Part shown: piece after piece, positions 16,390 to 25,505 of the stretch
Numbering within the stretch: position 1 is the stretch's first letter
Layout of the letters: every line of letters begins with the position of its first letter
From: a bacterium
GTDB lineage: Bacteria > Myxococcota_A > UBA9160 > UBA4427
Reading direction: 5' to 3'
Assembly: GCA_024742285.1 (NCBI GenBank)
Contig: JANSYR010000007.1
Span: 186,001 to 250,000, forward strand
Length of the DNA stretch: 64,000 bases
Program-made: the position numbers and the translations under genes
Notes under the pieces: generated by a model
Told to the model about the DNA's origin: nothing
Databases searched by the model: none
What the model saw: only the letters and a program-made list of their open reading frames with translations

Positions 16390-17964
16390 TCAGTTCACGC
16401 GGCGGGCACGGTCCTTCCAATAGGGCTCGCGCAGCTCGGTCTTCAGAATCTTGCCGGAGGGGTTGCGCGGCAACGCCTCGAGCCGGTCCACCGACGTCGG
16501 ACACTTGTAGTGCGCGAGTCGCTCGCGGCACCACGCGACGAGATCGTCGTCGCTCGCGCCGCCCCCCGGTCCGTCGACGACGATCGCCTTGACCGTCTCG
16601 CCCCACTTGTCCGACGGCACGCCGATCACCGCCGCGTCCGCGACCGCGTCGTGGGCCATGAGCACGTTCTCGATCTCCGCCGGATAGACGTTCTCCCCGC
16701 CCGACACGATCATGTCCTTCACGCGATCGTGGATGTAGAGGTAGCCCTCGCGCATGTAGCCCGCGTCGCCGGTCCGGAACCAGCCGATCCCGCCGGCGTC
16801 GCGGCCTTCCGGATAGACCTCGGCGGTCGCCTCGTCGTTTCGCCAGTAGCCCTTCATGTTCTGGGCGGTCGAGCACCAGATCTCGCCGACCTCCCCGTCC
16901 GGGAGATCCTTGCCGGTCTCCTGATCGACGATCCGGATCTTCACGTCGCCCCAGGGCTTGCCCGCCGCCCGCAGCAGATGCGCCCTGGGACCGCCGGGAT
17001 CGTGATCCTCCGGCTGGAGCGTCGTGATTCCTCCGGTCGTCTCCGTCAGGCCGTAGACCTGGATGAAGCCACAGCCGAAGACGTTCATCGATCGGACGAG
17101 CACCTCCTCGGAGATCGGGGAGGCGCCGTAGACGATCGCCCGGAAGGAGCTGAAGTCGGTCTCCTCGACGCCCGGGAAGCCGGAGAGGATCTGCAGGACC
17201 GCCGGGACGAAGAGGCTGTTCGTGACGCGGTGGGTCTCGATCAGCCGCAGGACCTCGGTCGGATCGAGCTCGTAGACGAGGACCTGCTCGGCGCCCTGCA
17301 CGAAGCCGCCGACGCCCCAGCCGCTGCCCGCGATGTGGAAGAGCGGCATCGCCACGAGCACGACGCTGTCGGCATCGATCTTCCAGTCGGTCGCGCCCTG
17401 GTAGAGGGCGGTCATGAGATTGCGGTGCGTGAGCTCGACGCCCTTCGGAAGACCCGTCGTGCCGGAGGTGTAGAGCTGGTAGCAGACGTCTTCGGCGGTA
17501 CAGCCGAGCGCCGGATCCTCGGCGGCGTGTCCGGCGATCCAGTCTTCGTAGGCAGTGTGGTCACCGGCATCGCCCGTCATCACGACCACCCGCTCCACGC
17601 TCTCGAGGTTCATCTGGGCGAGGTGTCCGAGGAACTCCGAACCGATGAACAGGACCTTCGCCTGCGCGTGGTTCAGGATGTACTCCATCTCCGGCGCAGC
17701 GAGGCGCCAGTTCACCGCCAGGGTGACGCCGTTGATCATCGCGGCGCCGAAGAGCAGGGTGAAGTACTCCGGGACGTTGCGGTCGAGGAACGCCACCCGC
17801 TCCTGGGGTGCGACGCCGGCGGCGAGGAGCGCGTTCGCGACGCGGGCGGACTCGGCGTGGAGGTCGGCGTAGGTCCAGACGCGATCGCCGGCGCGGAGGG
17901 CGACCCGGTCCGGGCGCTCGGCGGCGTGCTGTCGGAGGGCGAGGTCGAGGGTCTCGAGCGGCAC
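16390..17964 (-). CDS. acyl-CoA synthetase (AMP-binding, FadD-like)
   Basis: 524 aa from GTG 17964 with a good AGGAGG-type ribosome site 8 bp upstream. All ANL-family motifs are present: P-loop YTSGTTGLPKGVELTH, VYGLTETTG, GWFRTGDAGYM, DRVKDMIVSGGENVYPAEIE and the catalytic-lysine end NPSGKILK. It activates a carboxylic acid with ATP to the acyl-adenylate and transfers it to CoA. The substrate cannot be read from sequence; the length and GGENVYP hinge are typical of fatty- or aromatic-acid ligases. It stands alone on the minus strand between the flavin trio and the symporter, divergent from the latter by 88 bp. Confidence 0.92.
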   Translation of the reverse strand: MPLETLDLALRQHAAERPDRVALRAGDRVWTYADLHAESARVANALLAAGVAPQERVAFLDRNVPEYFTLLFGAAMINGVTLAVNWRLAAPEMEYILNHAQAKVLFIGSEFLGHLAQMNLESVERVVVMTGDAGDHTAYEDWIAGHAAEDPALGCTAEDVCYQLYTSGTTGLPKGVELTHRNLMTALYQGATDWKIDADSVVLVAMPLFHIAGSGWGVGGFVQGAEQVLVYELDPTEVLRLIETHRVTNSLFVPAVLQILSGFPGVEETDFSSFRAIVYGASPISEEVLVRSMNVFGCGFIQVYGLTETTGGITTLQPEDHDPGGPRAHLLRAAGKPWGDVKIRIVDQETGKDLPDGEVGEIWCSTAQNMKGYWRNDEATAEVYPEGRDAGGIGWFRTGDAGYMREGYLYIHDRVKDMIVSGGENVYPAEIENVLMAHDAVADAAVIGVPSDKWGETVKAIVVDGPGGGASDDDLVAWCRERLAHYKCPTSVDRLEALPRNPSGKILKTELREPYWKDRARRVN

Positions 17965-18052
17965 AGGCGAGCCTCCTTCTGGAGCGCGATCGCGAACGTC
18001 CGTTCCATCCGGTCGCGCTCGAAGTGGGTTCGGACCAAGCTAACATGCGCCC

Positions 18053-19528
18053 GTGCCCAGCCCCACACCCGAACCGGCCGGCGACCCCAGTCTCGATCAG
18101 ATCATCGATCGCGCCTTCCAGGACGTCGCCGACGTCGCCGACGCGATCGTGATGTTCGAAGCGCCGATCGGCGGGGTGGACGTCCCGCTGATCGTCGTCT
18201 GGCTGATCGCCGGCGCCGCCTTCTTCACGGTCTTCCTCGGCGGGATCAACGTGCGCGGCTTCCGGCACGCGCTTCGGATCGTCCGCGGCCTCGAAGACGA
18301 GGACGATGATCCCGGAGACGTCAATCATTTCCAGGCCCTGACCACGGCGGTCTCGGGGACCGTCGGCGTCGGCAACATCGCCCACGTCGCCGTGGCGGTC
18401 TCGGTCGGCGGCGCGGGCGCCGCCTTCTGGCTGGTGGTGGCCGGCTTCCTCGGCATGGCCTCGAAGTTCGCCGAATGCACCCTCGGCGTGAAGTACCGCC
18501 GCGACAACCCGGACGGCACCGTCTCGGGCGGGCCGATGTACTTCCTCGAGCGTGGACTCGCGGAACGCGGCTGGGCCCGACTCGGTCGTGGCCTCGCTCT
18601 CTACTACGGCGTCTGCGTGATCTTCGGCAGCGTCGGCGTCGGGATGTTCCAGGCGAATCAGGCCTTCGTGCAGTTCGTCGCCGCGACCGGCGAGACCGAG
18701 AGCTTCGCCTTCGGCCAGGGCTGGGCCTTCGGCGCCTTTCTGGCGGTGAGCGTCGCCGCGGTCATTCTCGGCGGCATCCGCGTGATCGCCCGCGTGACCT
18801 CCGGACTCGTGCCCGCGATGGCCTTCCTCTACGTCTCGACCGGCCTCTTCGTGATCGGCAGCAACGTCGATCGCGTCCCCGACGCGCTGGTCCGGATCGT
18901 GACCGAGGCGTTCTCTCCGGCGGGCGCCGTCGGCGGCGTGCTCGGCGTCGTGGTCCTCGGTTTCCGCCGCGCCGCCTTCTCGAACGAAGCGGGCATCGGC
19001 TCCTCGTCGATCGCGCATTCGGCGGTCAAGACGAGCGAGCCGCTGACCCAGGGCTTCGTCGCGATGCTCGAGCCCTTCATCGATACGGTGATCGTCTGCT
19101 CGATCACCGCCCTGGTCATCACGACGGGGCTGGACCCCGCGGTCCTGGGAACCGGTGCGGTCAGCGGTGTGGAGCTCACCTCTCGCGCGTTCGCCTCGGT
19201 CGTCTCCTGGTTCCCACCGGTCCTATCGGTCGTGGTCTTCCTCTTCGCCTACTCCACGCTGATCTCGTGGTCCTACTACGGACTCGAAGGCTGCGTCTAT
19301 CTCTTCGGCCCGTCGAAGCGGATCCGCCTCGCTTTCAACCTGTTCTACTGTTTCTGCGCGATCGTCGGCTGCGCGACGACCCTCGCGGCGATCCTCAAGT
19401 TCTCCGACGCCATGATCTTCGCGATGTCCTTCGCGAACCTGATCGGCCTCTACTTCCTCGCTCCGGGTCTGCGGGCGGACCTCGACGCCTACTGGGCGCG
19501 GGTTCGCGCGCGACGCGAGACAGCTTGA
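18053..19528 (+). CDS. sodium:alanine/amino acid symporter (AGCS family)
   Basis: 491 aa from GTG 18053. About ten hydrophobic segments are visible, with the AGCS signatures FQALTTAVSGTVGVGNIAHV (first helices), SGGPMYFLERGL, FSNEAGIGSSSIAHSA and the late STLISWSYYGLEGCVYLFG. These inner-membrane carriers take up alanine, glycine or similar amino acids with sodium. A leading hydrophilic stretch of about 40 residues precedes the first helix. It is followed 26 bp later by a small exported protein gene that may be cotranscribed. Confidence 0.92.
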   Translation: MPSPTPEPAGDPSLDQIIDRAFQDVADVADAIVMFEAPIGGVDVPLIVVWLIAGAAFFTVFLGGINVRGFRHALRIVRGLEDEDDDPGDVNHFQALTTAVSGTVGVGNIAHVAVAVSVGGAGAAFWLVVAGFLGMASKFAECTLGVKYRRDNPDGTVSGGPMYFLERGLAERGWARLGRGLALYYGVCVIFGSVGVGMFQANQAFVQFVAATGETESFAFGQGWAFGAFLAVSVAAVILGGIRVIARVTSGLVPAMAFLYVSTGLFVIGSNVDRVPDALVRIVTEAFSPAGAVGGVLGVVVLGFRRAAFSNEAGIGSSSIAHSAVKTSEPLTQGFVAMLEPFIDTVIVCSITALVITTGLDPAVLGTGAVSGVELTSRAFASVVSWFPPVLSVVVFLFAYSTLISWSYYGLEGCVYLFGPSKRIRLAFNLFYCFCAIVGCATTLAAILKFSDAMIFAMSFANLIGLYFLAPGLRADLDAYWARVRARRETA

Positions 19529-19554
19529 TCCTCCATCCAGAGAAGGAGCTCTCC

Positions 19555-20016
19555 ATGACGACCCTCCGAATCGCCCTCGCCGGCCTGGCGCTCTTCGTCG
19601 CCGGGATCGCCCTCGCCGAAGACGCCCCGCGCCCGCAGATCACCATGGGCAACGGCGAGAAGAACTGGATCCTCGTCGACGGGCTCGAGCGCTCCGGGCG
19701 GACCCTCACCTTCCGGGAGGTCCATCTGGACGCGGGCGGCTGGCTCGTTCTGCACCCCTTCGAAGGCGGCAAGCCGAAGGGCGACATCTACGTGGGCGCG
19801 CGCTATCTCGCGGCCGGCACCCACAAGGACGTCTCGATCGACATCACGACCGCGCCGGAGCCCACCGCGGGAACCCCCTTCGTCGCGATGCTCCACAGCG
19901 ACGTGGACGGCGACGAGACCTTCGACTTCGTGTTCGTCGACGGGGGACCGAACGTCGAAGACATCGCGGTCTTCGAGGGGACGACGATGGTCGCCCACGT
20001 GGTGAAGGTGCCCTGA
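19555..20016 (+). CDS. small exported protein, DUF7282-like
   Basis: 153 aa from ATG 19555 behind AGAAGGAG. A signal peptide (TLRIALAGLALFVAGIALA, then EDAP) leads to a compact beta domain: REVHLDAGGWLVLHPFEGGK, YVGARYLAAGTHKDVSID, AMLHSDVDGDETFDFVF. This 'valuable-trait' pattern of strands with VGxxYLxxGTHxDV is what I associate with the DUF7282 domain seen in archaeal and bacterial surface proteins; confidence in the family is moderate. It lies 26 bp behind the symporter and 22 bp before the converging formate dehydrogenase stop. Confidence 0.7.
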   Translation: MTTLRIALAGLALFVAGIALAEDAPRPQITMGNGEKNWILVDGLERSGRTLTFREVHLDAGGWLVLHPFEGGKPKGDIYVGARYLAAGTHKDVSIDITTAPEPTAGTPFVAMLHSDVDGDETFDFVFVDGGPNVEDIAVFEGTTMVAHVVKVP

Positions 20017-20038
20017 GGACGGCGACCGCCCGAGCCGA

Positions 20039-22843
20039 CTAGCGCTCTTCCGCAGTGACGCGGACGGCGCAGAACTTGAACTCGGGGATCTTCCCGTCCG
20101 GGTCGAGCTCGTCGAGGGTCAGGAGATTCGCCGCCGCCTCCCGGAAGTGGAAGGGCACGAAGACCGAGCCGCGACTCTCCCGGGTCGTGAGCCGCGCCGC
20201 GAGCTGGATTCGTCCGCGGCGGCTCTCGAGCATGATTCGATCGCCGTCTGCGATTCCGAGCTCCGCCGCGTCCTCCGGATGGATCGCGGCGAACGCCTCC
20301 GGCGCGAGGGCGTCGAGGGCGCTCGCGCGCCGGGTCATCGCGCCGGTGTGCCAGTGCTCGAGCAGGCGACCGGTGTTGAGCACGAAGGGGTAGTCGTCAT
20401 CGGGCAGCTCCGGCGCCGCGGTCCACTCCGCGGGAACGAGCTTCGCCTTGCCGTTCGGCGTCGGGAAGCTCTCGTCGAAGAGGACGACGGGCCCCTCCTG
20501 CGTCGCCGGATCCGGATTCGGCCAGAGCTTGCCGTGGGGACCGAGGTTCTCGTGGCTGAGGGTCGCGTAGCTGCTCGTGAGTCCCGCCATCTCGTCGAAG
20601 ATGTCCGAAGGGCTGGCGTAGTCCATCGGATAGCCCAGACGATTCGAGACGGCCTGGACGATCTGCCAGTCGAGGCGCGCCTCGCCGGGCAGGCGGAGCG
20701 CCGGTCGACCGAGCTGGACGCGTCGATCGGTGTTCGTGTAGGTCCCGTCCTTCTCGAGGTAGGCGCTCGCCGGCAGGATCACGTCCGCGAATTCGGCGGT
20801 CTCGGTCAGGAAGATGTCCTGCACGACCAGGAACTCCAGGTTCGCGAGGGCTTTCCGGACCTTGTTCACGTTCGGATCCGAGAGGAAGGGGTTCTCGCCC
20901 ATGATGTACATGCCGCGAATCCCGCCCTCGAGGGCCGCACGGGTGATCTCGACGACCGTGAGACCCGGATCCGGCGACAGCTCGCGCCCCCAGGCCGCTT
21001 CGAATTTCGCCCGGACGTCGGGATCGCCGACCGGTTGATAGTCGGGGTAGACCATCGGGATCAGGCCGGCGTCGCTGGCACCCTGCACGTTGTTCTGGCC
21101 ACGCAAGGGGTGGAGACCGGAGCCGGACTTGCCGACGTTCCCCGTCAGAAGCGCGAGCGAGATCAGGCAGCGGGCGTTGTTCGTTCCGTAGACGTGCTGC
21201 GAGATTCCCATGCCCCAGAAGAGGATGGCGTTCTCCGCTTCGCCGAAGACCCGCGCGACTTCGCGGATCGTGTCCGCGTCCACGCCGCAGATCTTCGCTG
21301 CGCGCTCGGGGTCGTACTCGGCGACCTTCTCGCGGAGCGCCTCGAAGTTCTCGGTCCGCTCGGCTACGAAGGTCTCGTCGACGAGCCCCTCCGCGATGAT
21401 CACGTGCATCATCGCGTTGTAGAACGCGACGTCGGTCCCGGGCTTGATCCGACAGTGGTAGTCGGCGTGGTCGGCGATCGTCTCGCGACGAGGATCGACG
21501 ACGATCAGCTTCGTGCCCTGCTTGCGGGCCTGCTTGAAGAAGGTGGCCGCCACCGGATGGTTGGCGGTGGTGTTCGATCCGGCGATCAAGGCGGCGCCGG
21601 CGTTTTCGATGTCGCCGTAGGTCGTCGTGACCGCGCCGCTGCCGATCGACTCGAGCAGGGCCGCGACGCTCGACGCGTGACAGAGCCGCGTACAGTGGTC
21701 GACGTTGTTGGTCCCGAAGCCGGCGCGGACGAGTTTCTGGAAGAGGTAGGCCTCTTCGTTCGAACACTTCGCGCTCCCGAAGCCCGCCAGGGCGTCGCCG
21801 CCGTCGCGGTCGCGGATCTCGGCCAGTCGAGTCGCCACGAGGTCGAGCGCCTCGTCCCAGGTCGCCTCCCGGAAGGCGGGCAGGACCTCGGCGTCGTCGA
21901 CGATTCCGCCGGGCTTGCGACGGCCGTCGTGCTCGCCGCGCACGTCCTTCGAGAGGGCTCCCTTCGGATAGGCGCTCTCAAGCCGGATCAACGGCTTCGT
22001 GAGGCGCTGCGGATGGGCGGAATAGTCCCAGCCGTAGCGGCCCTTCACGCAGAGTCGGCCCTCGCTCGCCGAACCTCCGCGCCCCTCGGCGAAGACGATC
22101 TCGTTCGCGGCGCGATCGACGTGGTAGGTGAGCGCGCACCCCACGCCGCAATAGGGACAGACACTGTCGACAGGCTCGAGCTCGGTTCGCGGGCGGAGCG
22201 GGGCGTGGAGCGCACGATCGACGAGGGCGCCGGTCGGACAGGCCGCCGCGCATTCGCCGCACGAAACGCAGGTGCTCTCGCCCATCGGCTGGTCGAGATC
22301 GAAGGCGATCCTTGCGCCGTAGCCTTTGCCGGAGCGACCGATGACGTCGTTGCTCTGGACGTCGTCGCAGGCTCGGACGCAGCGATCGCAGAGGATGCAG
22401 GCCTGGTGGTCGACGTCGATCACGCGGGAGCTCGCGTCCTGCCCGCGCGGCGCGGTCTCTGCCGACGCGGGAAACCGCGCGCCGTCGACGTCGTAGCGGC
22501 GCGCCAGAGCCACGAGCTCGTTGTCTTCCAGGGCCGACTCGCGACGGTCCTCGGCCGGCACGCTCGGTTGGTCGCTCATGAGCAGATCGGTCAGCATCGC
22601 GCGATGGCGCTCGAGCTCGGGGGAGTCGGTCGTCACGGTCATGCCCGGCTGGCACTCGCGAACGCAGGCGGCGGCCTTCACCCGCTCGCCCACGTCGACG
22701 ACGCACATGCGACACACGCCGACCGGATCGAGTCCGGGCGTGTGGCAGAGGGTCGGGATCTCGATCCCTGCGGCGGCGGCCGCCTCGATGATCGTCTGCC
22801 CCTCGTCCGCTTCGATCTCGAGACCGTCGATGGTGAGCTTCAT
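20039..22843 (-). CDS. fdhA: formate dehydrogenase alpha subunit (molybdopterin, Cys type)
   Basis: 934 aa from ATG 22843, overlapping the AOR stop as ATGA. Order of domains: a [2Fe-2S] ferredoxin domain (Cys33, 44, 47, 60), two [4Fe-4S] sets (CILCDRCVRAC at 149-159; CVSCGECAAAC at 192-202), the Moco-domain cluster (CPYCGVGC at 229-236 plus Cys265), then the bis-MGD catalytic domain. CTRLCHASS places Cys388 where E. coli FdhF has selenocysteine, so it is a Cys enzyme. The His-Cys3 cluster motif (HPxDCxxC) usual in NuoG/FdsA-like proteins is absent; that stretch reads MSDQPSVPAEDRR. With the NuoEF-type subunit it should oxidise formate or reduce CO2 with NAD(H); W or Mo is undecided. Confidence 0.9.
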   Translation of the reverse strand: MKLTIDGLEIEADEGQTIIEAAAAAGIEIPTLCHTPGLDPVGVCRMCVVDVGERVKAAACVRECQPGMTVTTDSPELERHRAMLTDLLMSDQPSVPAEDRRESALEDNELVALARRYDVDGARFPASAETAPRGQDASSRVIDVDHQACILCDRCVRACDDVQSNDVIGRSGKGYGARIAFDLDQPMGESTCVSCGECAAACPTGALVDRALHAPLRPRTELEPVDSVCPYCGVGCALTYHVDRAANEIVFAEGRGGSASEGRLCVKGRYGWDYSAHPQRLTKPLIRLESAYPKGALSKDVRGEHDGRRKPGGIVDDAEVLPAFREATWDEALDLVATRLAEIRDRDGGDALAGFGSAKCSNEEAYLFQKLVRAGFGTNNVDHCTRLCHASSVAALLESIGSGAVTTTYGDIENAGAALIAGSNTTANHPVAATFFKQARKQGTKLIVVDPRRETIADHADYHCRIKPGTDVAFYNAMMHVIIAEGLVDETFVAERTENFEALREKVAEYDPERAAKICGVDADTIREVARVFGEAENAILFWGMGISQHVYGTNNARCLISLALLTGNVGKSGSGLHPLRGQNNVQGASDAGLIPMVYPDYQPVGDPDVRAKFEAAWGRELSPDPGLTVVEITRAALEGGIRGMYIMGENPFLSDPNVNKVRKALANLEFLVVQDIFLTETAEFADVILPASAYLEKDGTYTNTDRRVQLGRPALRLPGEARLDWQIVQAVSNRLGYPMDYASPSDIFDEMAGLTSSYATLSHENLGPHGKLWPNPDPATQEGPVVLFDESFPTPNGKAKLVPAEWTAAPELPDDDYPFVLNTGRLLEHWHTGAMTRRASALDALAPEAFAAIHPEDAAELGIADGDRIMLESRRGRIQLAARLTTRESRGSVFVPFHFREAAANLLTLDELDPDGKIPEFKFCAVRVTAEER

Positions 22844-24642
22844 CCTGCGTCGACTCCACCGCCCGGGCCCACGCGCAAGTCGAGTCCGAGCTCGGCTTCG
22901 AGCGCTTCGCGGCGCGTCCGCGGGACCCAGCCCGCTTCCTCGTATCCTCGCACGCCATTGTAGCCTCGGATCATCTCTTCGAGTCGAGCCGCCGGCAGCC
23001 GCGCACCGACGGCCGGACCGCTCGCCAGGGGCTCGTCGAGGAATCGCTTCGGGAGGCCGTCGTCCTCGGGACGCCACCCCTCCCGCTCGTTGCCCAGGCG
23101 TCGCAGGTCGACGACCCGGCGCGCGACCGCGTGGACGGCGTCCGCGTCCCACGCGTCGCCGGTCACGTCCCGGAGGATCTCCGCCGACTCCTCGAAGAGG
23201 TCGTCGAACGCACTCCGAACGAACTTGCAGAGCACCAGTGAATCGAGAACCGCGGCCCGGTCCTCCGCGGCGACGGCCGCCGCGACGGATCGCTCGTCTC
23301 CGTGCAGCCGATCGACCGTCTCCGAGAAATCCGCCTCGTAGGCGCTGCTGCGATTGTGATCGGCCCCGCGCGTGGAGACGGCGAGCCCCAGCGCCAGGCT
23401 CTGGAGCGCGCGCGGCTCGTAGCCCGGCATCTCGAGCCCCTTCACCTGCGGCGCAAGGTCGATGGCCCCGCCGCCGATCTCGAGGGCGAGCCGTCGCGAT
23501 CCCTCCGCCAACCGGTCGCCCAGTCCTTCCCGGTTCGCGATCCGGTCGAGCCAGGGAAGGAGATCGTCCCCGAAGCGCGGACCCCCTTCGAGCAGGCCGC
23601 GCTCGCCGCATTCCATCGCGAACGCGAGCGTGCCCCCCGCCGAGATCGTGTCGAGGCCGAGCGCGTCACAGCGGGCCGAGGCGCGCAGGACCGCATCCGG
23701 GTCGTCGACCCCGACCAGCGGACCGAGCGCGAACTGGCTCTCGTACTCGATGCGCACGTCCGGCGAACCGTCGCGGGTGGTCGCGAAGCGCTGCTCGCAG
23801 CCGATCGTGCAATGGGCGCAACCCGCGCGACGATGGGAGCGCTCGCCCAGCCATCGTTCCGCCGCGAGGCGCTCCGCACCCTCGAAATGACTCGCCTGGA
23901 AGTTGCGCGTCGGCAGCGCACCGACGCGATCGAAGGCGAGCAGGTTCCCCACGGTCCCGAGCTCGCGGTATTTCGCAGTCGCCGGTCCCGCCGCACGGCG
24001 GCGCAGCCCCTCAGCCCGGCGTTCGAGGCTTGCGGGATCGGCCACGGGGGTCTCGACATCCCCCGCCACGACGAGCGCCTTCAGTCGCTTGGCGCCCATC
24101 ACGGCCCCGAGACCGCCCCGCCCCGCGTGTCGCCCGTCCGCCGAGATCGTGGCGTACCGGACGCATCGCTCCCCCGCGACCCCGATCGCTGCGACCCGCC
24201 CTTCCCCCGCGAGCGCGGCCGCGGTCTCCTCCGCCGAGCGCCCCCACGACCGCGCCGGCCGGAGTTCGCCCGCGACCCACTCCGAGGGCTCGTCGCACGC
24301 GCCGATCACGACGATCGCGTCCACCCCCATGCGCTTGCCGGCGATCGCGAAATGACTGCTCGACAGCGCATCACAGACGAAGCCCGTGAGCGGCGACTTG
24401 GCGACCACCGCGAACTTTGCGCTGGTCGTGAGGCCCGTCCCGACCAGGGGTGAGAACGCGAAGACGAGCGGCGCCTCGGGCGAGAGCGGATCGAAGCCGC
24501 CCTGCGACTCGTGCAGCAAGAGCCAGGTTCCGAGACCGACGCCTCCGAGCACGCGTCGGGGGACGTCTTCCGGAAGCACTCGCGTCTCCGTCGTGCCGCG
24601 GGTCAGGTCGATGCGGAGGTAGCGGCCGTGGAAGCCGGACAT
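22840..24642 (-). CDS. aldehyde ferredoxin oxidoreductase (tungsten enzyme)
   Basis: 600 aa, close to the roughly 605 aa usual for the family, from ATG 24642. The N-terminal tungstopterin domain shows TISADGRHAGRGGLGAVMG (residues 165-183). The [4Fe-4S] ligands are CAHCTIGC (Cys275, 278, 282) and a distal Cys in SLVLCKF. AOR enzymes carry tungsten on two pterins and convert aldehydes to acids, or the reverse, with ferredoxin or a partner subunit. Here the gene sits 2 bp after the MobA-MoaD gene and overlaps fdhA, with an NADH-linked flavin subunit at the operon head, so it may pass electrons to NAD. The substrate is unknown. Confidence 0.9.
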   Translation of the reverse strand: MSGFHGRYLRIDLTRGTTETRVLPEDVPRRVLGGVGLGTWLLLHESQGGFDPLSPEAPLVFAFSPLVGTGLTTSAKFAVVAKSPLTGFVCDALSSSHFAIAGKRMGVDAIVVIGACDEPSEWVAGELRPARSWGRSAEETAAALAGEGRVAAIGVAGERCVRYATISADGRHAGRGGLGAVMGAKRLKALVVAGDVETPVADPASLERRAEGLRRRAAGPATAKYRELGTVGNLLAFDRVGALPTRNFQASHFEGAERLAAERWLGERSHRRAGCAHCTIGCEQRFATTRDGSPDVRIEYESQFALGPLVGVDDPDAVLRASARCDALGLDTISAGGTLAFAMECGERGLLEGGPRFGDDLLPWLDRIANREGLGDRLAEGSRRLALEIGGGAIDLAPQVKGLEMPGYEPRALQSLALGLAVSTRGADHNRSSAYEADFSETVDRLHGDERSVAAAVAAEDRAAVLDSLVLCKFVRSAFDDLFEESAEILRDVTGDAWDADAVHAVARRVVDLRRLGNEREGWRPEDDGLPKRFLDEPLASGPAVGARLPAARLEEMIRGYNGVRGYEEAGWVPRTRREALEAELGLDLRVGPGGGVDAG

Positions 24643-24644
24643 CG

Positions 24645-25490
24645 CTAGCCCCCGGCCTGGGCGTCGAGGACGCTGATTCGCTCGCCCGGCCCGATCGGCA
24701 GCGAGAGGTCACGCACGAGATCGCGGCCGCCGATCGACACGAGATGGGCGCGCGCCACGCGATCGCCCTCGACGAGCGAGAGGTCGCGCCCCCGCTCGAC
24801 GCGGGCGAGCACCTCGCCCAGGGAACCCACCGGCACGTCGACGACCACGGGTCCGCCGACGAGAGCGGCGCGACCCAGCAGCTCGACCTCGCAGCGCGCT
24901 CCCGGATCTACCATGCCCACCGCCTCCAGGTAGGCCGCAGGCGTATTGAATCCCTGCCACGGCGGTCGCCCCGAATCCCACTCCGTCGTCTCTTCGATCG
25001 CGACGTACTCGAGCGCTTCGAGGAGCGCGAGCGGCCGCGCGCGGTCCGCCGCGAGGAGACGCTCCGCCGTCGCGAACGCCGCCTGCGGATAGACCGCCGA
25101 CAGGACCTGGACGTGCCCGTCGGCGACCGGCGCGCAGGCCACGCGCCGTTCCAGCATCGACGCGACCCAGGCGGACGAGAGGAAGGGCGCGTCGGTCGCC
25201 GTCACGAAGGCGTATTCCGCCGAGATCGCCGCGAGTCCGTCGCGCAGTCCCGCGAGCGGACCGCGCTCGGGCTCCCGATCCCGGACGACCCGCGCCTCGA
25301 GGGGCGGCAGATCGAGATCCGCCGACGTCACCACGACGACCTCGTCCACCACCGGGCGAAGGCGGGCCACGACGTGCTCGACCATCGTCCGCCCGCCGAT
25401 CCAGGGCAGCCAGGCCTTCGCCCGCCCCATCCGCGACGACCGTCCCCCGCAGAGCACGATGCCCGCCCGCGTTCCGGCTCCGACCGACAC
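24645..25490 (-). CDS. MobA-MoaD fusion: molybdenum cofactor guanylyltransferase plus ubiquitin-like sulfur carrier
   Basis: 281 aa. Residues 1-195 are a MobA-type nucleotidyltransferase with LCGGRSSRMGRAKAW (residues 13-27) and TDAPF (99-103). Residues 200-281 read as a small beta-grasp protein: VVVDVPVGSLGEVLARVE, VSIGGRDLVRD, GERISVLDAQAGG, ending in the free Gly-Gly that MoaD/ThiS proteins use to carry sulfur. Such a fusion would join the sulfur-insertion step and the GMP-attachment step of pterin cofactor assembly in one polypeptide. It stands between the NuoEF-type gene (15 bp) and the AOR gene (2 bp), so it is probably dedicated to the cofactors of AOR and FdhA. Confidence 0.8.
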   Translation of the reverse strand: MSVGAGTRAGIVLCGGRSSRMGRAKAWLPWIGGRTMVEHVVARLRPVVDEVVVVTSADLDLPPLEARVVRDREPERGPLAGLRDGLAAISAEYAFVTATDAPFLSSAWVASMLERRVACAPVADGHVQVLSAVYPQAAFATAERLLAADRARPLALLEALEYVAIEETTEWDSGRPPWQGFNTPAAYLEAVGMVDPGARCEVELLGRAALVGGPVVVDVPVGSLGEVLARVERGRDLSLVEGDRVARAHLVSIGGRDLVRDLSLPIGPGERISVLDAQAGG

Positions 25491-25505
25491 GACGAGCCGT
25501 TCGGC

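Noticed and set aside
20039-22843. Possible selenocysteine formate dehydrogenase
   Set aside because: The catalytic position is a Cys codon (CTRLCH); there is no in-frame TGA.
20147-22963. Long plus-strand open frame opposite fdhA
   Set aside because: Low-complexity Arg/Glu product; fdhA has all cofactor motifs on the other strand.
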